DNA of 64,000 nt from Glandiceps talaboti. Lineage: Eukaryota > Hemichordata > Enteropneusta > Spengelidae. The DNA lies in NCBI RefSeq assembly GCF_964340395.1, contig NC_135564.1, positions 7,537,861 to 7,601,860 of the forward strand, in the 5' to 3' direction. Under the pieces are notes generated by a model. The model was not told where the DNA came from. It did not search any database and saw only the letters and a list, made by a program, of their open reading frames with translations. Positions 14,001 to 26,564 of the stretch are shown one piece after another. The translations under genes were made by a program, and so were the position numbers. Position 1 is the first letter of the stretch. Each line of letters opens with the position of its first letter.

Positions 14001-14942
14001 AGTGGGACTTATGTTGCAGCGTTCAATGAGTTCGCATGTGTCTGTGCTGTACTGTTAAGCGTTTTCAGTCGTCCGTTCAATATGCGTTGTTTGACTTCTT
14101 GTTTTGGAGACTACAGTGTAATGGTGTAGTCTTTATAATCGTAATATAGGTCGCTGACGATTTTTCATTCCAATGCTTGAAGTATTTCCGTTTAGTTGCA
14201 AGCGAATACCCTGACACAAATACGCGCTATTTAAATGTTAATTACACTATTCTTTTTTCTTGTCAAGCCTGAGAGTACCCATTGACGGCACGCCGTAAAA
14301 AAGTGACAGACCGAGCCAACAATATTTGACATCGTCTCCCAGTCGCTTAGAATTGGGAATTCTTTACAGACAACAGGATAATGTATAGCCGATTATCCGA
14401 CACGGCATGTTGACTGCTGTAGTGTATTCTGTGTGTTTGTCAATATGTATCTATACATAACGATTGATGGCGTGCAATGTTCGACAACGCTATTATGCTC
14501 TGCTGCTACTACTATAATAGCAATAGGAACTGAAACTTGATTTAAATGTCGACCATTTTGAACGGCAGCATTACAGTACAGGGGGTTAAATGCCAATTTA
14601 CGCTACAAGGATTCATTAATTCAAGAAAATTTACGATGACAAAGTTAGGACCGCTCTTCGTGCTGAGGTCAATGACGCGAAACAATGAAAAACATGGTTT
14701 TAGTGGAACATGCAACTAACACATCACCATTGTGAAGCCCCTCTTGAAACTACGAGCCTCCACTTCAACTCAACCCATTGTTAAATATATACATAAATGT
14801 CATCCCATCAAAGGTGTGTATTGTAGATATACGTTTGACAGCTTGACCGATCTAATTATAGAATGAAATATATGAACAAAGTAAAGAAGAAGAGAAATCG
14901 CTGACTAACACATACTTAGATTTATATAAGAATACGACTTAC
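11027..14942. other. About 3.9 kb without a recognised gene (probable downstream intron of the receptor gene)
   Basis: Lies immediately after the splice donor at 14,942-14,937 (minus strand), so if the receptor gene continues this is intron sequence. I searched by eye for the next exon of the ANF-receptor domain on the minus strand and did not find one; later exons may lie outside the window. Confidence 0.45.
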
Positions 14943-15050
14943 TTCTCGCATTTTGCATAATATTTTCCAGAATCTCTCGAAAATCTATATTTTCATATAT
15001 CTGAAATCTGTCATATCGGGCTTCCTCCTCCGGGTATTCCAAGCTTGCCT
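14943..15050 (-). CDS. Second half of the split receptor exon (ANF-receptor domain, NPR-like)
   Basis: On the minus strand the sequence stays open from the CACTA element edge (15,050) to a strong donor, GAGAA|GTAAGT, with the exon ending at 14,943. The peptide reads E-A-S-L-E-Y-P-E-E-E-A-R-Y-D-R-F, followed by an acidic segment ending near ENIMQNAR. This fits the part of the natriuretic receptor ligand-binding domain after the Cys of the first lobe, where family members read roughly 'Y-x-F-D-E-x-K-D-L-D-L-x-D-I-V-R-N-I-Q'. It continues in frame from codon 217 of the first half once the 22.5 kb insertion and one copy of the 3-bp duplication are removed. Bases 15,048-15,050 (AGG on this strand) are the second copy of the target duplication. 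The family match is from memory, not a search. Confidence 0.7.
15048..15050. repeat. 3-bp target site duplication (left copy, CCT)
   Basis: CCT directly abuts the CACTAGTAG terminus. An identical CCT abuts the other terminus at 37,575-37,577. A 3-bp duplication is the CACTA/EnSpm hallmark. Confidence 0.8.
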
Positions 15051-15309
15051 CACTAGTAGAAAAAATAGTACAGTTTACGACACTTTCCGTACTATAGTTC
15101 AGATTGAGTTCAATTCTGTACTTTTATGCTGATGAGGTGGACGTTTCTGTACTTTCCCATTAGCGCCTGTCTAATCGGATTATACTCGATCTGAAAAATA
15201 GTTCAGATTGCGAGTCGGAAGTGATTTGAATACATTTGCATTTAGTTCAGAATATATTCATGAGTTCACCCCCATAACCGGGCAGTAAACAAATGAATAT
15301 TCAAATCTA
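15051..15309 (+). repeat. Left terminal inverted repeat of the CACTA element
   Basis: 259 bp, the exact reverse complement of 37,316-37,574 as read by eye; homology stops abruptly after TCAAATCTA. On the minus strand its outer end reads CTATTTTTTCTACTAG, a strong pyrimidine tract plus AG next to the exon, so it can act as a 3' splice site for the receptor gene. Confidence 0.9.
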
Positions 15310-18300
15310 TCTCGCCTGCATGTGATTCAAGGCGTGTACACTAATTGTTTGACCCACAGAAAACTAACAGTAACACTATTTAGTTAGTTAGTTGTCTGTG
15401 TTTGACCACATGAAGGCGGAGGGGGAGGGTGCAAAAGAAAAGGGTTACACACATGTACAGTGTATGATATGATGAGAGCTACATTTAATGTACATGTACA
15501 TACGAACTGACATGTATACGTACATGTACAACTACGCTAGCATGTAAACGTTAGCAAAAACTCTTACTACTACCTCAGACCACTAAAATACTAGAGTGGT
15601 CTGAGCTACTACTACTTGCAAAAAGTATTTACAAGCATTTCCATGTAGGTCAATGAAATATCACCTATGTGGGTTATACTTCAATAGTCGGTCAAACAGC
15701 GTAAAGGTCTACATTCTACAATGACAGACATGATTGTTCAACTCGGTGCGATCTAAGATGAATTCACGGTGTATATTTGGTTACGTCGCCTTTGAATTGA
15801 TGATGACGACTCGTCCGACCTAGACTGTTCTGGTCCAGTTTCAAGTGAAAGTCAGAATTATCACGGTGCCATTGATTATACTAACTGTGATGAAACTCGC
15901 CCACTCTAGTCTCTATGACTTCATTAGCCCCAAAATGCAAGAACTTAATAATGGTATTGTAAATCGAAGTTCATGCATGCTCTGACTGTCGCTTGTTTTT
16001 TGTTTTCTTACATTTTATACAATTTTGAATTGTTAGCTTTGTATTTCCTGCATTAATGTTGAAAACTGGTCTTTTTACTGTGCGTCTTCAATGCGCAGGT
16101 AAAATAGTGTGTTAATCTAGCATCGTGAGTACGCGCTCGCTTATGGTTTCGCATACCTTGGACTGCCTGTCATTCAGTATTGTTTTAGCCTATTTATTTC
16201 TAAAGAAAAATGGTCTGTAAAGGGACTGCTTTAGTTGTCACAGTGCCTTTGTGGATTTATAAATCGATTTATGACAAGTGAGTCTACCTATTTTTTTTCC
16301 GACCCACTCAGTCAAGGAGTGCGATACACCAATCACCGTGTATTTAGCTTTGTATACAGTGTATGGATAATAGCAAGTTTCGGGACTGAAAAATCATAAA
16401 TTGTTTGTTAGACTTATTTTTTATTCAATGTAATCTGGGTTGATTGGGAATTTTCAGATATCAGGATTTAAACCTCGGATTTCAACTCAGAAAGGCTATA
16501 TTTTTTGCCTCAGTCTGAATTATATTAGTAGAACTCTCACCAACGTTCCCAATGTGAAGTGATCTGAAAGTTGGTGAGAGGTCCTCACGTTGGATTGCAG
16601 CACTGCATGTTCTTGCCGAGAAGATAAAGAGGTGTAGTAATTGTGGTTTAAAACTGACTTTTACAAACGCCAGTCGTGTAGGGTCTATGATTTTTTATGT
16701 TGTGGATGAATGCGGCACTTTGATCTGAACCTCAGACCACTATAATAGGAACAGACTAGAATCGCTTTTTGTTTTAGGTGTAAATGGGGCTCTAAACCCA
16801 TCTTCTCTGTCGTGCATGGTTACCCTTCAAACCTGCTTCAAGCCGAACGTTGTGCAAAACGATACTTCGTGTCTTTACGGGTTTTTTTTGCAATTGTGTT
16901 TTAGTGGCCTGAGTCTGAACAAGTGTTCATACAGTACAGCAAAGTCCCACCAACAAAATCCATAGCAATAGATGCAGGAAAACCTCAGTATGGGCGACGG
17001 TGAAATCATGGTGTTAATTCTAAAACTTTTGAAAGCAAGAACATATGTTTGTGCAACTTTTGTATTAAAAGCATACCATTCCAATTCAAGGACAACGATT
17101 TTGTTCAGAAATGGTGGTAGGACTATAATCCTTCCTACCTCCTTCCTACCTACCTCCATAGTTCAAAACCGCTGATCGTAACTGCATGGTACAGCGCATC
17201 TACATTTATTTCTGAGTTCCGGAGGGCATTATTTGATAAGTACCCCATTCGTCCCTGTATTAGATCTTGTATAGTCATAACATTACAAAGATATGTGATT
17301 GTTGTGATCATTTCATTTGCTCATTATGTATTCAAGTGTAGTCAAATTTTCTTAGGTGTATGAGCAACTTTACTTCACCAATAAATTCTACTTTCTCACG
17401 AGTATTGTAAAATAACATGGCTATAATATGATACTACACAGCACGTTTTAGACGTATTTGCATATCAATGTCATCTTCAAATTTTCTTGAAGAATTCTTC
17501 ATCCAGATACTCTAACATACCTGCACACCAAATGTCAGCCCATTCAATCGATTAGTTTTGCGGCTGTCATTCATTTTTACTTTGAATTCTTTTATTTACA
17601 AAACAAATGACAGTTTTTGACCCCAAAATGACCAAAAACAGAAAATTGAAAATATCTTGCTGTCATAAACAAATATGAATAGACTTCTCGATAAAATTCC
17701 ATTTACTCATTGGGAACATCGAACGTACAATGTCAAAAAGTCGCACTGGCGCAAAGTATCATGGGAAAACTTTCTTTGGCACACCTCACTTAGGAAATAT
17801 AGCCGCAACAAAAAAGTTAATACTGGGATCATGTCTTTTTAAATTTAGCCTTTACCTTATAGAATAGAAGTATCAAAAGTGTATGCACTAACAAGTATCT
17901 GTGGTTTGTGCAAACATGCCAAATCGCTGATGATTGTTAAACAACAAAACTTTGCATACCATTGTCATTAATAATTCTACGTTTTACTTCTGAATCAGTT
18001 CTAAACACTTACGATTGAAATGATCGTCAACGATACGCTGATTTGTAGTTGAGGGTAATTAAAAATATTTTACAATGACGATTTCGACCATTAGCCGATG
18101 GAGGTGACCCCAACCAAACCTGTCACAAGATGTAAACTTGCACACTTTTTGTGTGTCAATATGTCTGTTCTGGTCAGTCTGTTTTGGGAATTTATGGTAC
18201 ACTCACTGTCGCAGTTTTCAGCCAGGGTCACGTTATTCGACGATTACTATTTGGATAAACACTGCAAAAAAGTAACACCCGTCATTGTTGCTTAGACATT

Positions 18301-19600
18301 TTCCTAGGGTCTTTTTCAACATGATTTATAGTAAGAAGTAACTTTGTTGATGGTGTAGTCACTGAATTTATAACCCTACATCGATGACTTAGTAATTGAA
18401 CACGCAAATGAATTATCATGAACACTGATCTACAACCGATCCGACCCTGGGATTCGATCACAATTCATGGCGTCGCTTGCCAGTCTATGTCTATGTCTTG
18501 GTCACGCAAACGTGAACACTCTGATATCTGAAACACTTCTTTGCTCCAGATACGCACCTTTTTTTCATGGAAAATGTCATATAGTTTGAAGTAAGCTGGG
18601 AGAAAATATTAATGAGATATTTGTAGATTTAAATAAGAGTGAAATGATAGTCAAGTGATTTTGAACCATCTCCGTGTATTTTGCTTTAGCGAAAACACTG
18701 ACAACTACTAGTATGTGATCGCCCGGTCGTCAAATTGCAAAGAACAATGAAGAACAGCTGAACACCTTCCTGTGGTCATCTGTTCCTTTCCGTACCGACT
18801 CTCAATTGTTTTGCTGCGTTTACTTGTATATCTTTAATAACAATAGTTTTTTAACTAACACCAATGTTCTTCCACTTTCTTTGCTTTCAAAATCAGTCAC
18901 TTACTGTTGTAGCCAGTCAAAGACAGCCATCCTCAACTGGAAACACACCATGACAACAAAGATATACCAGAAAGTCATGACGTTTTGAATCATATCATTC
19001 GGCCCCCAACCCTGTTTTTGACAATTAAAAAATGCTCTACTACCCATCACAGCCAGTATCAATCAGACTTTTTCCATATATTATATTCCACCCTAACTTA
19101 ACCCATATGACCGCCCCATTTATAACTCGTATGTCCGGACATGAACATGATTGGCTTTTCGCTGACCAAGGGGTATGAGACCATATGTGGAAGTGGGGGA
19201 TAAGCTTATCAAATATGACCGTAGTTCCATGTAAATTAAAACTTATAGTTATGCTTATAGTCGTTACGTTTTCAGTTTATTGTGGTACCCGCTTGATGCT
19301 TTCTCTGAAGATGCCGACGGGATCAGTCTAAAATTCAGTTCTGGTGTATAAACTACAATGTATCACACATATCATGACTCTCACTATCCAATCCATCGGC
19401 TATACACTGGAGAACACAAGGACTATACTGACTGTTTTCTATCCAGCACGAAATAAATTGAGAATACGTGGAACTTATATGTACATGAACAGTAGCTCCG
19501 ACAACTCTGACAAGTCTCTATATACCCCACCAGGCCTCTTTGCTGGAGTTCGCGGAGCGTGTGTTGTCAGTGCTAATCTCGTCTACTTCCTATCACCGTG
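15310..19600. other. CACTA interior, no recognised gene
   Basis: No ORF longer than about 95 codons and none with recognisable domains. It carries a short hairpin with arms CTCAGACCACT (15,574-15,584 / 15,595-15,605) and another copy of that motif at 16,731-16,741. A 94-codon minus-strand ORF (16,875-17,159) has no family resemblance. No transposase remnant is visible. Confidence 0.45.
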
Positions 19601-19726
19601 TTCCTAAACAGTATCGTTACCATTTACACCTCCACTCACTAAACTTGGTTTAGTCATAGAAAATAGAGAGGACCCTCTCTATTGTCTATGGTTTAGTTAG
19701 ATACCAATTGGCATCTGGACTAGAGC
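19600..19726. repeat. Interspersed repeat R3, internally deleted copy
   Basis: Its first part (near 19,608-19,640) matches 26,572-26,605 (CATTTAYACCTCCACTCA region). Its last part (19,691-19,726) matches 26,900-26,935 (GTTTAGTTAGA...TTGGCATC). The middle of the repeat is missing and a hairpin mini-element sits at 19,655-19,690. Confidence 0.6.
19655..19690. mobile_element. Hairpin mini-element 1 (36 bp) with 7-bp target duplication
   Basis: Starts CATAG and ends CTATG, with inverted arms around GAGAGGACCCTCTC. It is flanked by GTTTAGT at 19,648-19,654 and 19,691-19,697. The related repeat copy at 26,902-26,908 has a single GTTTAGT and no hairpin, so it is an empty-site paralogue. Confidence 0.75.
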
Positions 19727-20281
19727 TAATCACGAGTCCATCACAACGTGCATGCATCATTTTCTGATGTCCGCATTTGATTTGGACATTGAAGTAAATG
19801 ATTTTACATTTCTGAGTCTCATTCGGTATTTTTCCACTGTTCTATATGTGGTAGCTACTACTTTTGGCACAATAAAAAAAAAGATGTTACGAAGACGAAA
19901 AAAAATATAATCGAGATTCACGATAAACATTTTTGGAAAAAAAGTCACATAAATGACTGCAGTATCCATATTTTTAATTGGCATGATTGAAGACTTTAAA
20001 AAATGAATGATGATAAAAGTGAGATTTTGCCTCAGTGATGGTTTTTCTATACAAGCGATAACATCACGATACCGGGTACTTCACAAACATTATCTCACTG
20101 ACTTCAAAACCATAGTGACTAAATCGTTTCGTACAATTAGACGGCATGATGTTTTTTACGTCTCGCACAAGCATATACAATGGTACACTTTACCAAATTG
20201 TAATAGACCATGTAAATATTACATTGACCGATGCAGATCTTGCTCGCGCAGGTTGGGTAGATTTATATGCTACGTTATGCC

Positions 20282-20609
20282 TTAGGCCTAAAAAATAACT
20301 GTTTGGTTTCTGTTACCCGACCCACCTAGTTTTTCACTGCCGACCCTTAACTTTTTTTTTACGTGTTCTTGAAAAACTAACAAAATCGCAACAATTGTGA
20401 AGTCTCACGAGACATAGTGGATGCAGAAACTGACATCAACTTAAAAAGACAATATAAAACTGTTCCTCCAATCTGTAATGGCTGTACATCTAATGGAAAG
20501 AAGCCAATAACACAGAGATCATTTGGAAAAAATGGAAAACCAGAATTAGACACTCGCACATGAATAAAAATAAATCTACCTACCCCACCTATTTATTTAT
20601 TTTGCCTAA
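20282..20609 (+). mobile_element. Interspersed repeat R1 (MITE-like), copy 1
   Basis: About 328 bp bounded by TTAGGC and GCCTAA. Its core (for example TAGTGGATGCAGAAACTGAC) is shared with copies at 23,755-23,905 (partial) and 42,120-42,462 (inverted). Ends with short inverted similarity suggest a MITE, but the superfamily is not clear. Confidence 0.6.
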
Positions 20610-20753
20610 TCGGAACAACACAATTTTTTTAATAGGCCTATTTCCTAACTCAAGCTTAAATTATTGGACCCTTGTGAACCAAAAATGTGCGAAAATACAA
20701 CGCCAAAATAGTAACGCTTTGCACGGTTTTCACACTGAGCAATACGATTAGAT

Positions 20754-20783
20754 CATAGACAGTGAAGTTCTCCAGTGTCTCTG
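20754..20783. mobile_element. Hairpin mini-element 5 (30 bp, degraded)
   Basis: Starts CATAGACAGTG and ends CAGTGTCTCTG, an imperfect inverted pair. The flanks are ATTAGAT (20,747-20,753) and GTTAGAC (20,784-20,790), matching at 5 of 7 bases, consistent with an older copy. Confidence 0.5.
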
Positions 20784-20982
20784 GTTAGACCGACAACAAT
20801 GAAACCGTTAGCGGGATCTCAGAGTCATACTCATTCACATACAATTTTTTATGGCTGTTCACGTTGGTTAGCAACATCTCTGTCTTTGAGTTTGAATGAA
20901 ATCGCTGCCATTCCCTACAGGAAACTGTTCTATGGAATTACATGCCAGGAGCGCTTTCAATATCATAGAATGTTTTGTTGAT

Positions 20983-21038
20983 CTTTTTTTTTCTTTTTTT
21001 CTTTTTTTTTCTTCTTTTTTTTTTTTGGGGGGGGGTCG
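20983..21038. repeat. Poly-T/C tract ending in G9
   Basis: Runs of T interrupted by single Cs, followed by GGGGGGGGG. Possibly the reverse of a poly-A tail, but no associated retroelement is recognisable. Confidence 0.8.
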
Positions 21039-21665
21039 ACAACTTTTACCAAGACAACCATTATATTAATCATTATAGTAACTACCTAGCATGGCTAATA
21101 GCCATACTGAGGTAGAACTGTAGATTGCTAAAATGTTATGGGTTGCTGGTTGTACACAACCTCAGCATATGCCACTTGACTTTCAGGCATTAATAGGTGG
21201 CAGAAATAGTCCGCACCAGGGCCGCTCTGTAGTCCGCATAAAAGGGTGACTAAGCCCAGACAATATTGTCCAGACCAGATTTAGAGGTGTGAACGCATTT
21301 AAAGCTGACTCGGTTCTAAATCTTGGTGCATATTCATGAGGTCGACACCTAGAAAATGAACCATGTGTACATTTCTTTTGTCTTTTGTTAGTTAATTTAT
21401 GCGGGTAAACTGTGTCTTCACTAACATTTTCCACTAAAAGTTTCAAAATTGTCTTGTTTTTTGAAGGACTACTATAATAATATTTCACCGCCCTTGCTTT
21501 ATTGTCATATCAGGAAAGTCAAGAACTTGACAAAAGCTGTTCAAAACAAAGTAATCAAAGTTGTAAAACCAAAATGGTGCCGTGGAGAGTTGTGTCTGGT
21601 CATGTTCTGATCATGGAAGTATAACCCACGGTCTGATCTAGTAGCAGTATATCAACGACGAATCT

Positions 21666-21706
21666 ACATTACAAACAAACAAACAAACAACACACACACA
21701 CACACG
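21666..21706. repeat. (ACAA)n-(CA)n microsatellite
   Basis: ACAAACAAACAAACAA followed by CACACACACACA. Confidence 0.9.
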
Positions 21707-22789
21707 GTGATATTAAAAAGCACGCAACACAAAGGTTGGTTCACATCCCTCGCATCAGTACCGGTACCCATTCTACTGAGTTATAAATATAAATCACATT
21801 CTCAGCTACAACATTGAACTTGTATGATACAAAAATCTTCAGAATGTGTGGGCCATATTTTCACTACCGGCATTGGCAGTCACCATCACTGCCTTTAAAA
21901 AAAATTAATACAGATAAATGGAAGCAAAAACAATCCTCTTGACGGTAGTTTAGTAGTCAGTTATGAATTATGTAACGTTAAATAACGCTATTCAAATATT
22001 TCCCTCTATGCCTCCCATATACCGATAGTAAATCTTCAAACATCCATACAGACATGCGGACTTTGCTCCCTACTAGATACATCCATGTTTTACGTTACTT
22101 TCGTATTGCAAATTTAGCTGATGATGTCATGTCAAAGCCACGTGGTCTAAAAACCTGAATCTCCGTACATACATTTCGATATGAAATTATTTATCCGTGA
22201 TGTTTAGAATTTTGGTCGGTCAATATAGTTTCAATGACCAAGTGTGACCCCCACTGATGTCTAAAGTACTAATATCAGTACCTGACCGGCCATGGCCATG
22301 GCCTTGTTTTTGTTTTTGATTTTCTTCAATATTCAAATCTACGTAATGTCTGGTTTGTTAGGCCATAAATTCCAAGCATATTTACCATGATATCACAAAT
22401 ATAGACCAGTTACAGAAAGTAATAAGTGTCAGCAAAATACTGTAATATCGACACTGTTTCACGGATTTTAGGGACGCTGGTGCTTGGATTATTTTACGGT
22501 TGACATTACCTAGCCAGTAATATAAGGAGTAGTACATGGGTATTTTATCCCTGGACTCTCTGTCTGTTTATATCGAAATGGAATAAGCTGAAACAGTTCT
22601 TCTTTGAGCAGGAAATATGTTGTGATTATGGATATTATATATATACATGTATATAATTGCCAACACATCGGCAACGAGAGTAATGACATTGACTATACGT
22701 AATATGTAAAGATGTAGTGTAAAATTGGAATACGGTCGTCAGGAACTAGATTAGGGTAGGGGGAGGCTCAGGAGAAAAATTGTTGTCAC

Positions 22790-22930
22790 GGGAAAAAAAC
22801 GAATTGGGACGTGCGTGAAAATTCGGATTGTCTGAAAGGGGCCCGGAGTCACGTACAAATATTTTGCTCATGAGTTGAACCAAATTTAACTCCAGGAGCA
22901 GACGTTTAACAAGCGTATTTTTAAAAGGGT
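22790..22930. repeat. Interspersed repeat R2, copy 1
   Basis: Shares a segment with 33,650-33,800: TCTGAAAGGG...CCC, then GCTCATGA-TTGAACCAAA and CAGGAGCAG, with GTTTAACAAG/GTTTACCAAG. A short third relic (CAGGAGCAATCGTTTACC) lies near 34,024. Confidence 0.6.
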
Positions 22931-22985
22931 GACTGGCAGAGAATGTGTGTCTCTTGAAGGGTAGACAATATACTCGCGATAGACT

Positions 22986-23075
22986 ATGGGTTTCAGGCCA
23001 CTGTGTCAGACGTGGTCTTGGAGGAGTCAGTACAATTCCTCCAAGAGTGGTAAGAGGCCAAGCCTGAAATAGACG
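22986..23075. repeat. Imperfect hairpin, about 90 bp
   Basis: Inner arms CTTGGAGGA (23,017-23,025) and TCCTCCAAG (23,037-23,045). Outer arms TTTCAGGC (22,991-22,998) and GCCTGAAA (23,062-23,069). It could be a decayed MITE or a structured RNA; no flanking duplication is evident. Confidence 0.5.
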
Positions 23076-23468
23076 GGTTGTGCGGCAAGTAGAAGTTTAC
23101 ATGCCTTGTCTGTGGTTTACATTGTGCACGCAAAACATCCCACAAAACCGGCCATAACTAAAGCGGCATATCAGTAAATATGAAAAACGTGATCTTGGTA
23201 ATTTGGATACCAGTTCTGAAAATATTCTCCGGGAAAATAGGTTAAAATGAACATCAAGATAACTGCCTATTTCCCATTGTTTATAAATCGTCAAGAGGTT
23301 AAGCTATCCACTCAGATGAACCACTCTTTGTCACTTTATAATCTGGCATTATACATGGGATAATTTCCAAAATGTACATGTTTTATCGTTTCATTTTGGA
23401 CTTTATAGAAGTTGATGACTAAAATTACCTTACCCTCGATGAAAGTTATGAATGCGACTAGGTTTTAC

Positions 23469-23492
23469 CATAGACAGGGTGGAGGGTCTATG
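23469..23492. mobile_element. Hairpin mini-element 2 (24 bp) with perfect 7-9-bp target duplication
   Basis: CATAGAC...GTCTATG with a purine-rich centre. The flanks are GTTTTAC on both sides (23,462-23,468 and 23,493-23,499). If the terminal C and G are counted with the flanks, the duplication is the 9-mer GGTTTTACC. Confidence 0.7.
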
Positions 23493-23754
23493 GTTTTACC
23501 TACTAGAATTAGTTGCGACAAGATTGTAAATGCACATGGGCGAGTTTTGCCAGATTGCTTTATTTCAAGTGATTTGAAAATTGTGAATGGCGGACTTGGC
23601 CGTGGTCCATCGAATTGTCGAGTACTACCGTGGTGGCACTAGTCGTTCCTCACTGGAACGGCAAGTGCCACCTTATGGCGATATTTATTGTCTTTGAACC
23701 TTTCTCAACAAATAAATCACACATAACTCCCCAAACGCTTCCATTCTAGAAATC

Positions 23755-23905
23755 CGGTGCCGACCCTAAACCTTTTTAATAAAGAAGAAAAATCAGTAAA
23801 ATCGAGAAAATTGTGAGTGAAGTCTTGCCAGAAATGGTCATCAACTTAAAAAAGACAATAAAAAAACGCGGTTCTTCCAATCTGGAATGCAGAGCAGATG
23901 TCTTT
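23755..23905 (+). repeat. Interspersed repeat R1, partial copy 2
   Basis: Begins GCCGACCCTAAAC and contains CATCAACTTAAAAAAGACAA and TCTTCCAATCTGGAAT, aligning to the middle of copy 1 at lower identity. Confidence 0.55.
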
Positions 23906-24222
23906 GAAATAGAATTATTTAGTTTGGTTTAAAATTTAGTTGAAGTGGGCACAAAACTTGATTTGGTTCTGACTGTTCTGAATTTAGGGACACGAAATCG
24001 TCTCCCTGATGGCAGGAGTTCAAAGTGTTGGGACATAATGTGGCCTTTGTCATTTACCATTTTCCCAGCTTTGTTTTGTACACGAGATGTAAACATTTCA
24101 TTCAAATTAGTCTACTTTTCACTCAATACTTTACTAAACACATTTACAATTTTGTTCAAGACACTCTTGTAGCTAGTCCCTAGACTACCAAACCAGCACA
24201 AAAAAGAAAATGTTAAACCGAC

Positions 24223-24370
24223 TCAAAACTCCGATAGAATGTCTGTAATACCTTGGCATTTACAAAATTTTAGGCCCCTCAATTGTTGTAGACAGTAAAC
24301 TCTAGATTGACATTTCTTGTTAATGAAATCTGTGTTGGCCTTAACATTTGATTTATTATCCAAGACTGTT

Positions 24371-24460
<90 letters not shown>

Positions 24461-25440
24461 GTCACCTGTTCAACTTTAACATTGTCAATAAAAAGGTCGG
24501 GCACTACTTTAGGGTTCTTCCTAAAGTCGACCTTTCGTCCAAGTAGTTTTCTTTACACCAAGTAACAAACCTATCAACTTCATCGAAATAAGTACGGTCA
24601 GAATTTGACAGGTCAACTAATGCAGAGTTATCAGAATATTTGATAAGTGGATTTGTATCGGTACCTGATGAGCAGTCATTTGTGTAAAGTGTAAATAGTT
24701 TGTGTGAGAGTATCGTGCTCTGTGAGGCACCCCTAAATGTTGAATGGAAGGCTGAACTTAATTTTTGGTAGCGAACAAACTGGGAAAGGTTGACAAGAAA
24801 ATCCATTATCCAGAGGATGAGTTTGGGGTTAACGTTTAAATAACTAAGTTTATGAGCCATCATGTTTGGTTGACTTCTGTTAACGACTGATGAAAAATCA
24901 ATAACCAATAGTCTTACAAATGAACTTGGTTTTTCAAGATGTGTATACGCATCGTGAAGTAATGTGAGAGTTGCATTATCAGTACCTCTATTACTTTAAT
25001 ATGTAAATTGGTATGGGTCAAGGTGTGAATGTTTTTGTGGGTTTTGACAAAGTAAAATACGCTCGAAGCATTTCATCACAATGGAAGTCAGTGCTACAGG
25101 ACGATGCCTTGGAAGTTTTTAGGGACCGGACAGATGGTAGATGTTTTCCAAATGGTTGATATCGTATGATCATTGTACGACCAATTGAACAATCTACTGG
25201 AAACACTAGCTAACTGCGATGCATAGACATTCAGTAACCTACCACATATGTTATCAGGACCCATAGCTTTCCTTATATTTAGTTTCTTAAAAATAGACAA
25301 CTCGTTTATCACTGATTTCAAATTAACTCTTCTTTTCTTCTTATTTACTCTCAAGATCTAACCCGATGTTATCTATTTCCTTTCCAAAATCGTGAATATC
25401 AAAGCGACAGTACATTACAACTTCGCCCCGCCACCACCCT
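24223..25440 (-). pseudogene. Degenerate CR1-superfamily LINE reverse transcriptase
   Basis: Several minus-strand frames together trace a non-LTR reverse transcriptase. From upstream, 25,440-25,355 gives a YCRFDIHDFGKEID-like segment. Next, 25,354-25,094 contains the LNIRKAMGPDNI motif (RT domain 0/1 region) and TSTICPVPKN. Then 24,908-24,504 carries DFSSV, a FTLYTNDC stretch and YSDN, the altered catalytic YxDD. Finally 24,504-24,223 has LFIDNVKVEQ, then GTVLDNKSNVKANTDFINKK. Frames shift repeatedly, the catalytic Asp pair is broken, and the frame is interrupted by an AT microsatellite, so it is dead. The clade (CR1/Rex1-like) is from memory. Confidence 0.8.
24374..24458. repeat. (AT)n microsatellite inside the LINE ORF
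   Basis: About 85 bp of TA repeats lying where the LINE peptide would read K-Y-L-G before TVLD. The expansion presumably grew from the TAT-AAA-TAT codons. Confidence 0.9.
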
Positions 25441-25622
25441 GTGTTGCTTGGCAAGGTGGTAAATAAAACAAGTTTGCCTTTGGGATTATATTAACTGGGA
25501 TTGTCGACACTGAATAATCCGGTCAATCATGGCACTGCGCTCATTGTATGTCACGGCGTACAAGTATAAACGACGTTCATACTTCCATGACCATAGTTTC
25601 TGCGACCTGTCATTTGTTTGAC

Positions 25623-25654
25623 CATAGACACTCCACCTTTGTGGAGGGTCCATG
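25623..25654. mobile_element. Hairpin mini-element 3 (32 bp) with near-perfect 7-bp duplication
   Basis: CATAGACACTCCACC...GGTGGAGG-like arms (CTCCACCTTTGTGGAG) and an end reading CCATG. The flanks are GTTTGAC (25,616-25,622) and GTTTGAT (25,655-25,661). Confidence 0.6.
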
Positions 25655-26052
25655 GTTTGATGGGATGCGTTAATTCTGGCAAACTTGTTTGGCAAATCGA
25701 TCTGACGCAATATAGCTTGTGACCGTGGCATGCATAGCTTGGGTCAAAATCTATAACACCATTAAAGTATAAATAATGTTTAAACTTCCACGATAACACA
25801 TACCTTTGAGAAATTATACTGACAGTATAATTACTCCAAGCACAGACTATTCTCGTGTCAAACTCCGACACGAACTTGTTTTTCCTTGAAGAGTATATCT
25901 CGTGAGACCTATGGAAATTATCAAAATCTATATTGTAGTTGAAAAGAGCAAGAATGAAAAGAGGGGAAATTTAAGGGACATCATTTCTATATACACGTGT
26001 ATTGTGCAAAGAACCCGATATCTTTGACCGCGTTGCCGTCAACCGAGCAATG

Positions 26053-26053
26053 G

Positions 26054-26125
<72 letters not shown>

Positions 26126-26147
26126 TCAGTATATATATATATATATA
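26053..26147. repeat. (AT)n microsatellite
   Basis: AT repeats interrupted once by CAGATCAG near 26,121-26,130. Confidence 0.95.
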
Positions 26148-26564
26148 AGAGGTAAGTCATAAACTGAAGGAAAAGTGCTCAATACTGAGAAGTAGAGCTG
26201 TATTTACACAAAGTACACAAGTTATGGTACGGAGGCCGTTACGATCTTCAGACGACTAAATAACGGAAATTCAAGTGATAGAATTCGATGCGCGTTGTTG
26301 AGTGACATGGTGGAATGATAGAATGTATTTGTTTTCGTGGACGATTTAGTGGACGATCTAGTGGAATTAATCTCTAAAAAAAAAACATGAATCATGGTCT
26401 GAGTACTTCACAAATGTATTCAATGCTCAAGTCCAAAGTGATGAAAGTTTCTCGATTTCCATGATCTTATCAGATCCACCTTGATAGACATAAATTCAGG
26501 CATTAATGGTGAGATTAATATCCGACTGTAGTCTTTTGGACAAGGTAATTACTTTGATAGTCTA

